Positions 7,209-14,520 are shown, numbered from the stretch's first letter. The stretch is DNA of 16,444 bases from CAYMAZ01 sp964388575 (GCA_964388575.1 CAYMAZ010000051.1:1-16444); one strand, 5' to 3'. Made by a program: numbers and translations. Notes: generated by a model not told the origin, from the sequence alone.

Positions 7209-7889
7209 ATGAATAACAGAATTGGGATTTTACTCAAGGTGAAAGATGTAACAGCATCAAAATTTGCAGATATGATTGGAGTACAACCGTCAAACATATC
7301 TCATATTCTAAGTGGAAGAAATAAACCAAGTCTTGACTTTGTAATGAAGGTCATTGAAACATTTCCTGATATCAGTCTTGAGTGGTTGATGTTTGGTAAA
7401 GGTTCAATGTTTCAAACTGAACAGACTGAATATGAAAAAGAATCTTCAGAAAATGAAGCTGGGTTAAATGATATGCAAAATGTTGATGATAAGCATGTTC
7501 CTGATCTTTTTAATCAAGATTATCCTCCTGAGGATTTAATAATTGATTCCAAAACTGAACGGGATATCATTCATGAAAATTTTGACGAAGAAAAAAAGAT
7601 TCAGCAAATGACTGTTGAAGTTGAAAATAAAATTTCTGAAATTGAGAAAAAGGAAGTTTTCGAAGATGATATTCACAATAGACCAGAAGCAATAATTGAA
7701 CACAAAGCAGTATCTGAAAAAGTTGATCCTACTCAAGATAAGTCGGTCTTTGAAAACAACAATTCTCAAGTTGAAACGAAAACAGGTATGAAGGAAACTT
7801 CAAAAAAACCTCAGAAAATCATCTTTATTTTTGAAGATGATACATTTGATATCCTTGAATTAAGAGAAAAAAAGGAAAAGATCAATTAG
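7209..7889 (+). CDS. XRE-family helix-turn-helix regulator with long acidic tail
   Basis: This 226-residue protein is probably a DNA-binding transcription factor. Residues 1-65 form a Cro/C1-type helix-turn-helix (ASKFADMIGVQPSNISHILSGRNKPSLDF about 16-44; then FPDISLEWLMFGKGSMF). This form is common in Bacteroidetes regulators. Residues about 70-200 are rich in Glu, Asp, Lys and Asn, lack hydrophobic segments, and are probably disordered. The C-terminus returns to an ordered-looking strand motif, KIIFIFEDDTFDILEL. I recall similar short 'FYxDGTFEEF' endings in relatives, but could not check this. The ATG at 7209 is chosen over a TTG at 7182 because MNNRIG begins the fold and the TTG lies within the promoter. 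The protein is a good candidate to bind the inverted repeats just upstream. Its stop codon overlaps that of the convergent ndk. Confidence 0.87.
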   Translation: MNNRIGILLKVKDVTASKFADMIGVQPSNISHILSGRNKPSLDFVMKVIETFPDISLEWLMFGKGSMFQTEQTEYEKESSENEAGLNDMQNVDDKHVPDLFNQDYPPEDLIIDSKTERDIIHENFDEEKKIQQMTVEVENKISEIEKKEVFEDDIHNRPEAIIEHKAVSEKVDPTQDKSVFENNNSQVETKTGMKETSKKPQKIIFIFEDDTFDILELREKKEKIN

Positions 7890-8323
7890 ATTTCATGAGG
7901 AAAATTACAAATTTCTTTCGGTTTAAAGAAAAACGCACATTCTCTTTTTGCATTTTCATCACTATCACTTCCGTGTACAGCATTCATCTGAATCGATTTT
8001 CCGAATCTTTTTCTGATAGTACCATCTTCAGCTTCAGCTGGATTTGTTGAACCAATCAGTTTTCTGAATTCTTCAACTGCATTGTTTTTTGATAATTGGG
8101 CGACAATAACGGGACCTGAGGACATAAATTTAACAAGATCGTTATAAAAGGGACGTTCTTTATGAACTTCGTAAAATCTCGCTGCAGTTTTTTCTGACAT
8201 ATAAAACATTTTTAATGCACAGATTGTAAATCCTTCTTCTTCGATCATATGTAAAATATGGCCTGCCAGTTTTTCTTTGATTGCCCGTGGCTTGATAATC
8301 GTTAAAGTAATGTTTCCATTCAT
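7886..8323 (-). CDS. ndk: Nucleoside-diphosphate kinase
   Basis: Ndk transfers the gamma-phosphate from ATP to NDPs and dNDPs through a phosphohistidine, balancing the NTP pools in the cytoplasm. The 145-residue protein has the family start TLTIIKPRA (Lys11), the Tyr51/Arg region around ARFYEVHKERPFY, and the active-site block NAVHGSDS (114-121) with catalytic His117. It ends with ECAFFFKPKEI. The length is typical. The ATG at 8323 directly follows a strong promoter-like sequence, giving a very short leader. The gene converges with the XRE gene (stops overlap at 7886-7889) and diverges from the nrnA-like gene. Confidence 0.98.
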   Translation of the reverse strand: MNGNITLTIIKPRAIKEKLAGHILHMIEEEGFTICALKMFYMSEKTAARFYEVHKERPFYNDLVKFMSSGPVIVAQLSKNNAVEEFRKLIGSTNPAEAEDGTIRKRFGKSIQMNAVHGSDSDENAKRECAFFFKPKEICNFPHEI

Positions 8324-8333
8324 TGTTTCGGGT

Positions 8334-8365
8334 CAAATTTATGCTACTAAATTACGCATTTTCAA
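8334..8365 (-). promoter_or_regulatory. ndk promoter, Bacteroidetes type
   Basis: Reading the minus strand, TTG (8363-8365) is followed after 21 bases by TAAATTTG (8334-8341), a full TAnnTTTG match. The ndk ATG is only 10 bases further on, so the transcript would have a leader of just a few nucleotides. Confidence 0.65.
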
Positions 8366-8421
8366 AATAATGAGACTTAATTGTTAATAATTTTTCATCC
8401 AGATATTTTATTGGGATTGCA

Positions 8422-8435
8422 AACGATCAATCGTT
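8422..8435. promoter_or_regulatory. Interrupted palindrome AACGAT-CA-ATCGTT in the ndk/nrnA divergent region
   Basis: Perfect 6-bp arms with a 2-bp spacer lie between the two divergent promoters. The site could be an operator for one or both genes. It is unrelated to the TTTACA-N2-TGTAAA family apart from its geometry. Confidence 0.35.
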
Positions 8436-8467
8436 GATAAATCATTCAGTACAAACATAATTTTTTG

Positions 8468-8475
8468 TAATTTTG
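8468..8475 (+). promoter_or_regulatory. Candidate -7 element of the nrnA-like operon
   Basis: TAATTTTG fully matches TAnnTTTG and lies 21 bp before the ATG at 8497. No TTG is at the right distance upstream; a TTC (8445-8447) is the nearest -33 substitute. Confidence 0.45.
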
Positions 8476-8496
8476 CAGCTTTCTGTAACTTTTATT

Positions 8497-9522
8497 ATGA
8501 TATCAGAACCACGTAAGGATACCGAAAATATTCAAAAATTATTTGAAGGGAAACCAACAAGCATTGTTATTTTGGGACACACTCATCCCGATGGTGATGC
8601 TGTGGGTGCGGGACTTGCACTGAAGGAATTTTTAAAAGAGTTTGGTCATCATGTTCATTTCATTTTGCCTGACCCATTTCCTGATTTTCTGTCATGGATG
8701 CCCGATGCTTCTTCCATTTTGATCCATAAAAAAGACAAAGATCTGATTGAAAAATTACTGAACGAATCAGAAATTCTGATCTTTGTTGATCTTAATTCAC
8801 ACTCTAGGGTTGAAAGTCTTGAAGATCTTGTCCTAAAACACATGCATTCAAAAACGACTGTTTTGTTTGATCATCATATCAAACCATTCAATGGATTTTC
8901 TCATTACTATTGGATGACAAATGTTTCTTCAACATCAGAACTGATTTATGATTTTATTTGTGATACAAACAATTCACACAGAATTACTAAAGCTATGGCT
9001 GAAAACCTTTATGTCGGAATAATGACAGACACAGGTTCGTTCAGTTATTCATGCAACAATCCGCAAACATACATTGCTGTATCACATTTTTTTAAACTGG
9101 GAATCGACGGAGCCAAAATTCATCAGCAGGTATACAACACATTCACTGAAGAACGTCTGCGACTGCTTGGTCACAGTTTGTCAGACAGACTTTTTGTTGA
9201 TAAGAAGAACGGAGGAGCATACATAGCATTAAGTGCTCATGATTTAGAAAAATACAAATATCAGGTTGGTGACACAGAAGGTCTTGTTAATTATACACTC
9301 ACCATAAAAGGTGTATTTTTTGGAGCATTGCTTACGGACCTGAATAAATACATAAAGTTATCTTTTCGCTCCGAAGGTGATCTGGATGTGAATCTTATTG
9401 CCAGAAAATTCTTTAACGGAGGTGGACATAAAAATGCTGCCGGAGCCTATTTTTACGGCTCACTTTCTGAAGCATGTGATATTATGGAAGATATTATCAG
9501 TCAACATTTGAAAATAAAATGA
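8497..9522 (+). CDS. nrnA: DHH-family phosphoesterase, NrnA-like (oligoribonuclease / pAp phosphatase)
   Basis: Proteins of this family degrade very short RNAs (nanoRNA) and dephosphorylate 3'-phosphoadenosine 5'-phosphate (pAp). Some cleave cyclic-dinucleotide products such as pApA. The 341-residue protein has the DHH metal-binding motifs: GHTHPDGDAVG (about 27-37), VDLNS (97-101), FDHHIKP (124-130) and TDTGSFSY (177-184). A C-terminal DHHA1 domain carries FFNGGGHKNAAG (about 305-316), the substrate-binding loop. The ATG at 8497 is preferred to an in-frame TTG at 8473, which lies within the promoter element. The stop overlaps the next start (ATGA at 9519-9522), so the downstream FKBP lipoprotein gene is probably translationally coupled. 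Family assignment is firm; the choice among pAp, nanoRNA and pApA substrates is not. Confidence 0.93.
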   Translation: MISEPRKDTENIQKLFEGKPTSIVILGHTHPDGDAVGAGLALKEFLKEFGHHVHFILPDPFPDFLSWMPDASSILIHKKDKDLIEKLLNESEILIFVDLNSHSRVESLEDLVLKHMHSKTTVLFDHHIKPFNGFSHYYWMTNVSSTSELIYDFICDTNNSHRITKAMAENLYVGIMTDTGSFSYSCNNPQTYIAVSHFFKLGIDGAKIHQQVYNTFTEERLRLLGHSLSDRLFVDKKNGGAYIALSAHDLEKYKYQVGDTEGLVNYTLTIKGVFFGALLTDLNKYIKLSFRSEGDLDVNLIARKFFNGGGHKNAAGAYFYGSLSEACDIMEDIISQHLKIK

Positions 9523-10061
9523 TGAAGATTTTCAGTTTTTTCCGGGTTTTATCGTTATTGATACTTATTTCTTGTATGAATCAAAACAACCAACATGATC
9601 AATCGCCGGTTAATCCGAAGGATTTTGATGAAAACCTTAAAGAGGCAAACAGATTAATGGCCAGATCGGAAGATGATGAAATTAACGATTACATTTTCAG
9701 GATGGGGTGGAAGATGAGTAAAAGTCCATCAGGTCTAAGATACTGGATATATAACGATGGTAATGGAAAAAAACCCGATCAAAATTCCATTGTCAGATTT
9801 AACTTTAGGGTGGAGCTCATCAACGGCTATGTATGTTATGATTCCAAACAGGATGGTTATCAGGAAATTCAGTTGGGAAAATCAACAGCACCAGGTGGGC
9901 TTGAGGAAGCATTATCAATGATGAAAGAAGGCGACAGGGCACGACTTATTTTGCCTTCTCATCTGGCCTTTGGGTTGCTCGGAGATCAGGACAAAATTCC
10001 TTCAAGGGCAATTTTAATATATGATGTTGAAATTTTACAAGTTAGAAACTCAATTATTTAA
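9519..10061 (+). CDS. FKBP-type prolyl isomerase lipoprotein, GldI-like
   Basis: This 180-residue lipoprotein is probably anchored in the envelope. A short hydrophobic signal ends in the lipobox LILISC (lipidated Cys19). A polar helical linker follows, then an FKBP domain from about residue 70 to 178. It resembles GldI, the gliding-motility-linked FKBP lipoprotein of flavobacteria, in size and layout. Its pocket is degenerate compared with classical FKBPs: the usual Trp of the VIxGW motif is Leu (PGGLEEAL), HYTG is NFRV, AYG is AFG, and the core Phe residues are Tyr (CYDS, LIYDVE). It may act as a chaperone more than as an isomerase (inference). The start is ATG at 9519, or the adjacent ATG at 9522; the first overlaps the nrnA-like stop. 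It lies 17 bp before a second FKBP gene. Confidence 0.85.
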   Translation: MMKIFSFFRVLSLLILISCMNQNNQHDQSPVNPKDFDENLKEANRLMARSEDDEINDYIFRMGWKMSKSPSGLRYWIYNDGNGKKPDQNSIVRFNFRVELINGYVCYDSKQDGYQEIQLGKSTAPGGLEEALSMMKEGDRARLILPSHLAFGLLGDQDKIPSRAILIYDVEILQVRNSII

Positions 10062-10078
10062 TATAAAAAAAACAAATT

Positions 10079-10996
10079 ATGACGAAAAAAATCAAATGGC
10101 AGTATTTGATGACTGCACTTATTCTGTTCGGGATTTCATGTCAGAGAGGTCCTTATCCAGGTTACGAATCAACTGATTCAGGGTTGTATTACAAGATTAA
10201 ACGTGGAAATTCAGAAAAGCAACTGCCTTCTGAAGGGGATGTGTTGACAGTTGAACTCAGCTATTATCTTCAGGAGAATGACAGTTTATTATTTACCTCA
10301 GTCAATTCGCAGCAACCAGTGATGCTTCCGGTGCAGAAATCCTTGTTTAACGGGGATATCAACGAGGGGCTGATGATGATTACTGAGGGTGACAGTGCCA
10401 GTTTTATTGTTAAAGCTGATTCATTTCTTGTCTTTAATGTGGGAATGACAGAAATGCCACCTTATGTTAAGCCGGAAAGTATGTTTCGGTTTGAGGTGAA
10501 AGTACTCAGTCACAAAACTTCTGCAGAATACATGGCAGAACAAAATCAACGAATGGAAGAATATGATGCCATGCTAGGTGAAATGAAACAACAAGAAATT
10601 ATCGATAGAGATGCATGGCTTCAGGAAAACAAAATTCAGGTTAAACCTACTGCATCAGGATTGTATTTTATTCAGGAAAAAGTAGGAACTGGTCTTAAAG
10701 TTGAACAAGGCGACCTTGTGAAAGCTCATTATACCGGATATTTTCTGAACGGACAGGTTTTTGACTCATCTGTTGAATCTCCCGAACCATTCTCTTTTGT
10801 AGCAGGAAGGGGAGAAGTAATAACAGGATGGGACGAAGCTGTTATGATGATGAGAGTTGGAGGAAAAGCAAAAATTATTTTACCATCTGAACTTGCTTAT
10901 GGTGAATCAAATCCAAATATTCCAATACCACCATTTTCCACACTGATTTTTGATCTTGAAGTTGTTGGTATTGAAAAGGCCGATCAGAAAAAATAG
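10079..10996 (+). CDS. FKBP-type peptidyl-prolyl cis-trans isomerase lipoprotein, two FKBP-like domains
   Basis: This 305-residue lipoprotein probably helps fold secreted or outer-membrane proteins. The signal ends in the lipobox LILFGISC (Cys21). Residues about 32-145 form a first, divergent FKBP-like domain (SGLYYKIKRG... FRFEVKVLS) lacking the catalytic aromatics. A charged helical linker (about 148-187) leads to a canonical FKBP domain (about 195-299). That domain has AHYTGYF, VFDSS, FSFVAGRGEVITGWDEA, LAYGE and LIFDLEV, so the pocket residues Tyr, Phe-Asp, Val-Ile, Trp, Tyr and Phe are all present. The canonical domain should be an active isomerase. The gene is 17 bp after the GldI-like gene and 16 bp before the phosphatase gene, within one plus-strand transcription unit. 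Confidence 0.92.
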   Translation: MTKKIKWQYLMTALILFGISCQRGPYPGYESTDSGLYYKIKRGNSEKQLPSEGDVLTVELSYYLQENDSLLFTSVNSQQPVMLPVQKSLFNGDINEGLMMITEGDSASFIVKADSFLVFNVGMTEMPPYVKPESMFRFEVKVLSHKTSAEYMAEQNQRMEEYDAMLGEMKQQEIIDRDAWLQENKIQVKPTASGLYFIQEKVGTGLKVEQGDLVKAHYTGYFLNGQVFDSSVESPEPFSFVAGRGEVITGWDEAVMMMRVGGKAKIILPSELAYGESNPNIPIPPFSTLIFDLEVVGIEKADQKK

Positions 10997-11012
10997 TAAC
11001 AAGTAAAACTAA

Positions 11013-12596
11013 ATGAAGTCGCTCAGAGTTTTTCTGATTCTTTTTCTCCTGAATGCTCTGCTTTATAGTCAGAATTCCCAACCTAAAAATGTTATCATTA
11101 TGATTGGTGACGGAATGGGATTTGAACAAATGCAAACAACCCTTTTCTATAATGGAAATTCTGATAACAATATCTGGATTGACTTTCCGGTACAACTTGC
11201 TGCAGCAACATTCAATGCGGGAATCAGTTATGATCCCCATCTTGCATGGAAAGAAAAGGATTACGTAATGTCAGGGTATACTGAATCGGCAGCAGCAGCA
11301 ACTGCAATTGCTACAGGTCACAAAACCAAAGTAAACCATATCGGAATCAGTGAGCAAGGCGTTCCGTTGACAAACCTTATTCAACTTGCAACGTTGCATA
11401 GTAAATCAACAGGAGTTGTTACTTCTGTTCCTTTCAATCATGCCACACCGGCAGGATTTACAGCTCACAATCCTTCCCGACTGAATTACGGAGAAATTGC
11501 CAGGGAGATGATTTTATTTTCTCATGCAACGGTTATTATGGGTTGTGGACATCCGGAATATGACAATAACGGCTTTAAACAAGATTTTCAGAATTTCAAA
11601 TATCTATACGATGAAAGAGTCTGGGAAGCGCTTACTGATCAAAAATCTGAATACCTGATAGATGGTGTTCGTTTTTGTGTACAGGATATTGACGGAGATC
11701 TTATTCCAGACCCATGGACATTTTCTGACCGAAAAAGTGATCTTTATGATATCGTAAACCAACAATATCAACCCAAAAGATTGTTTTTTCTGGCTCCTGC
11801 TTTTGAAACCCTTTCACAGCTCAGGGATGGTCAAAGTGATGTTCCGTTTGACATTCCTGTAAATAGCAATATTCCCTCTTTAAGTGAGATGTCAATGGCT
11901 GCATTATCACTTTTGAATCAGGATGAGGATGGTTTTTTTCTGATGATTGAAGGTGGTGCAATCGACTGGGCTTGCCATGATAATGACCTGGTCAGGCTCA
12001 TCGAAGAGCAAACTGAATTTGAAAAAACAATTTCAACTGTAATTCAGTGGCTTCATGACAATAAATTGTGGAATGAAACTTTGCTCATTGTCCTTGCAGA
12101 TCATGAATGCGGTTATCTTTCAGGAGGATTCGATGATAATCTGGGGTTTTTACATATTTCAGACAATGGAGCGAAAAACCTGCCAGGGGTTCAGTTTTTA
12201 TCAACCGACCATACAAATCATCTTGTTCCGTTTTTTGCACGTGGTTTTGGTTCACATGTATTTTCCCTGATGACAGATGGCTTTGATCCTGTGAGAGGAA
12301 AATATCTTCACATCAGAGATGTTGCTAAAGCAGTGCAATACTTCTGGGGGGATGAAGCCTTTGCATCTCCTTCATTAACTATTGCTGAGAAAGAACAGAG
12401 AATTACAATCACAGTATCAGCTCCATGGGATGTATGCAACTATAAATGGAATGTCAACGGAAAGTTTATTGATGGCTACAATTCTCCCTATTTTGAATTT
12501 GTTTTCCGAGACAACACACAAATCTTTTGTGAATTGAATTGTAATACAATAAAACTGAAAACAAACCTTGTTCATGTTATCGCTGAAACAAAGTGA
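11013..12596 (+). CDS. Exported alkaline phosphatase (PhoA family)
   Basis: The 527-residue enzyme hydrolyses phosphomonoesters outside the cytoplasm. An N-terminal signal peptide covers about residues 1-19. The PhoA-family catalytic set is complete: metal-binding Asp33 (IGDGMG), nucleophile Ser92 in TESAAAATA, and Thr145 (HATPAGF). Also present are Arg156, Glu313 (MIEGGAID), Asp318, His322, Asp363/His364 (ADHECGY) and His400 (TDHTNH). At the two positions that tune PhoA enzymes (153 and 328 in E. coli numbering), it has His143 and Trp319. That is the pair I recall from the cold-adapted Antarctic TAB5 enzyme. After the catalytic domain, residues about 455-527 add a small beta-rich segment (ITITVSAPWDVCNYKWNVNG) that resembles an Ig-like module. 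The gene follows the FKBP gene by 16 bp. No phosphate-starvation site is apparent. Confidence 0.93.
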   Translation: MKSLRVFLILFLLNALLYSQNSQPKNVIIMIGDGMGFEQMQTTLFYNGNSDNNIWIDFPVQLAAATFNAGISYDPHLAWKEKDYVMSGYTESAAAATAIATGHKTKVNHIGISEQGVPLTNLIQLATLHSKSTGVVTSVPFNHATPAGFTAHNPSRLNYGEIAREMILFSHATVIMGCGHPEYDNNGFKQDFQNFKYLYDERVWEALTDQKSEYLIDGVRFCVQDIDGDLIPDPWTFSDRKSDLYDIVNQQYQPKRLFFLAPAFETLSQLRDGQSDVPFDIPVNSNIPSLSEMSMAALSLLNQDEDGFFLMIEGGAIDWACHDNDLVRLIEEQTEFEKTISTVIQWLHDNKLWNETLLIVLADHECGYLSGGFDDNLGFLHISDNGAKNLPGVQFLSTDHTNHLVPFFARGFGSHVFSLMTDGFDPVRGKYLHIRDVAKAVQYFWGDEAFASPSLTIAEKEQRITITVSAPWDVCNYKWNVNGKFIDGYNSPYFEFVFRDNTQIFCELNCNTIKLKTNLVHVIAETK

Positions 12597-12616
12597 TAGA
12601 CAACATTTATGATTTC

Positions 12617-12636
12617 AACACGTTTTAAAATGTGTT
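12617..12636. promoter_or_regulatory. 20-bp near-perfect palindrome between phosphatase and beta-barrel genes
   Basis: AACACGTTTTAAAATGTGTT is symmetrical over 20 bp except for one G/T pair, which could still wobble-pair in RNA. It lies 20 bp after the phosphatase stop and 13 bp before the next ATG. It lacks a following T-run, so a protein-binding site is as likely as an RNA stem. Confidence 0.4.
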
Positions 12637-12649
12637 AAATTTCTGATTG

Positions 12650-13183
12650 ATGAAAAGAATAATGATTTTACTGTTTCTGTTTTTGATGAGTCTGTCCAAT
12701 ATTTCTGCTCAAACTGAAAATATTGAAATAGATGACAGACATTATGCCGGTGGATCATTTGGACTGCAATTGGGAAGCTTAACCAATATTAACGTTGCTC
12801 CGCATTACGGATACTATTTTTTGAAAAAACTTTCAGCTGGCATTGGAATGTCTTATCAATACTATCACAACAAATATTACCAGCCACCGTTGGATCTGAA
12901 TATTTTTGGAGGAAGTGTTTTTGCACGATTTGACATTATTGATCAGATCTATCTGCATGCAGAATATGAAGTACTAACATATAAAACAGACATATTCAGC
13001 CCCATGCGTGAGTTTGAAAACATCATTTCAGAAAATTTACTTGCTGGCGCCGGTTATCGTCAGTTTTTTTCGGAATTTGGTAAAGACAATGCCTATATTA
13101 TGCTTCTGTATAATTTTTATGAAACACAATTCACGCCATACGGAAATCCAGTGATTAGGATTGGCCTTGAATTCCATTTTTGA
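12650..13183 (+). CDS. Small outer-membrane beta-barrel protein, function unknown
   Basis: This 177-residue protein has a clear signal peptide (MKRIMILLFLFLMSLSNISA, cut before QTENIE). Alternating aromatic and polar strands follow (GGSFGLQLGSLTNINVAPHYGYYF, then GIGMSYQYYH, IYLHAEYEVLTY, LLAGAGYRQFF, AYIMLLYNFYE), and it ends in a strand with terminal Phe (IRIGLEFHF). This is the pattern of small 8-stranded outer-membrane barrels common in Bacteroidetes. No enzymatic motif is visible. The ATG at 12650 is chosen over a TTG immediately before it. The gene lies 53 bp after the phosphatase gene, with a 20-bp palindrome in between, so it may be co-transcribed or separately controlled. Confidence 0.8.
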   Translation: MKRIMILLFLFLMSLSNISAQTENIEIDDRHYAGGSFGLQLGSLTNINVAPHYGYYFLKKLSAGIGMSYQYYHNKYYQPPLDLNIFGGSVFARFDIIDQIYLHAEYEVLTYKTDIFSPMREFENIISENLLAGAGYRQFFSEFGKDNAYIMLLYNFYETQFTPYGNPVIRIGLEFHF

Positions 13184-13237
13184 TCTATCTTGTTCAGGAT
13201 TTGAGTTTATCTTTGTCATATCATCTTCAATGTTCAT

Positions 13238-13254
13238 TGAGTAAAAAATACTCA
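13238..13254. terminator. Short hairpin TGAGTA-A5-TACTCA, weak terminator or operator
   Basis: Six-base arms surround a five-A loop in the 111-bp gap between the beta-barrel and GlmU-like genes. No T-run follows on either strand, so a terminator role is doubtful. It sits just upstream of the candidate promoter of the next gene. Confidence 0.25.
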
Positions 13255-13270
13255 TAAAGTCAACTTTTCG

Positions 13271-13278
13271 TATTTTTG
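13271..13278 (+). promoter_or_regulatory. Candidate -7 element of the GlmU-like gene
   Basis: TATTTTTG fully matches TAnnTTTG, 16 bp before the ATG at 13295. A second full match, TATCTTTG, lies at 13208-13215 with a TTG 15 bp upstream (13190-13192). Either could serve; the -33 spacing is not ideal for either. Confidence 0.45.
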
Positions 13279-13294
13279 TTGAAAATTCAAACCA

Positions 13295-14497
13295 ATGAAC
13301 TACATCCTGTTTGACGACAGTAATCGCAATCATTTGTTACCACTGACATTTATGAGGCCTGTTGCAGATATTCGCTGCGGCATATTAACCCTGCGGGAAA
13401 AGTGGAATGCGAAACTGGAAACAATTTGTTCAGTCTATACACCAAAATATCTGAGAAGTAAATTTCCTGTTCACATTGATGATCACAACATATTTATCAA
13501 TGCAGGTCTTTTTCCACATGACAATCTGATTGAAAGGATACATCAACTTAAACCCGGACAGGCAATCACAGGTGATCATAACAATCATTTACTTGCATTT
13601 TCAGTCAATCTGGACAGATTTTACGAATCAGGTTTCGAAAAACATGATGTTCTGGATATTGACACACTTTTGAATTTTGAAATAACAGAGCTCACAGGAA
13701 CTTATCAATCTGTTACAAGACCTTGGCATATTTTTTCTCTCAACGGAAAAGCCATTACAGATGATTTTCAACTACTTACGATAAACAGAAAATCAGAATT
13801 ATTATCACAGACCAACAAATTTTCAGGGATCGAGAACATATTTATTGAAGAAGGTGCTGTTGTTGAATTTTCAACCATCAATGCCTCCACCGGTCCTGTG
13901 TATATCGGTAAAGATTCTGAAGTTATGGAGAATTGTGCGATAAGAGGACCGTTCGCACTTGGTGAACATTCTGCCCTGAAAATGGGAGCAAAGATTTATG
14001 GTCCGACTACCATCGGTCCACACTGCAAGGTTGGTGGAGAAGTAAACAACTCCGTAATATTTGGGTATTCCAACAAAGCACATGACGGATTTCTTGGAAA
14101 TTCAGTGATTGCTGAGTGGTGCAATCTCGGTGCAGATACCAATAATTCGAATCTGAAAAACACTTACGACATGGTCAGAATATGGTCATATGTTGAAAAT
14201 CATTTTGTTTCAACCGGATTACAATTTTGTGGTCTGATTATGGGTGATCACAGTAAAACTGCAATCAATACCATGCTGAACACCGGCACTGTAGTTGGTG
14301 TCAGTGCCAACATTTTCGGAGAAGGGTTTCCGAGAAATTACATTCCTTCTTTTTCATGGGGTGGTGCTTCCGGTTTCAAAAAATACAATTTCAGCAAAGC
14401 TATTGAAGTAGCAAAGCGTGTTTGTGAACGCAGAGGTGTCATTTTGTCCGAAGTTGACATTGAAATTTTTAAAACCCTTTACGGTTTGTCAGATTGA
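13295..14497 (+). CDS. Bacteroidetes-type GlmU substitute: putative UDP-GlcNAc diphosphorylase / GlcN-1-P N-acetyltransferase
   Basis: This 400-residue cytoplasmic protein has the architecture of the alternative GlmU family (TIGR03991 type), which replaces classical GlmU in many Bacteroidetes and would supply UDP-GlcNAc for peptidoglycan and lipid A. The N-terminal half lacks the usual LxAGxGTRM loop. Instead it has the family block FMRPVADIRCGILTLREKW (19-37). From about residue 183 to 345 it carries left-handed beta-helix hexapeptide repeats (GPVYIGKDSEVMENCAIRG, GPTTIGPHCKVGG, NTGTVVGVSANIFG) with GADTNNSNLKNTY, consistent with an acyltransferase. A helical C-terminus follows. The start is the ATG at 13295 preceding MNYILFDD. 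Catalytic activity is inferred from family membership only. Confidence 0.85.
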   Translation: MNYILFDDSNRNHLLPLTFMRPVADIRCGILTLREKWNAKLETICSVYTPKYLRSKFPVHIDDHNIFINAGLFPHDNLIERIHQLKPGQAITGDHNNHLLAFSVNLDRFYESGFEKHDVLDIDTLLNFEITELTGTYQSVTRPWHIFSLNGKAITDDFQLLTINRKSELLSQTNKFSGIENIFIEEGAVVEFSTINASTGPVYIGKDSEVMENCAIRGPFALGEHSALKMGAKIYGPTTIGPHCKVGGEVNNSVIFGYSNKAHDGFLGNSVIAEWCNLGADTNNSNLKNTYDMVRIWSYVENHFVSTGLQFCGLIMGDHSKTAINTMLNTGTVVGVSANIFGEGFPRNYIPSFSWGGASGFKKYNFSKAIEVAKRVCERRGVILSEVDIEIFKTLYGLSD

Positions 14498-14520
14498 GGA
14501 CAATTTTTCGTGCTGGCACA

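Noticed and set aside
8473..8496. TTG start for the NrnA-like protein
   Set aside because: The TTG is part of the TAATTTTG promoter element, and an ATG at 8497 directly precedes the conserved region.
12647..12649. TTG start one codon before the beta-barrel protein ATG
   Set aside because: The ATG at 12650 is adjacent and gives a normal signal peptide, so nothing supports the TTG.
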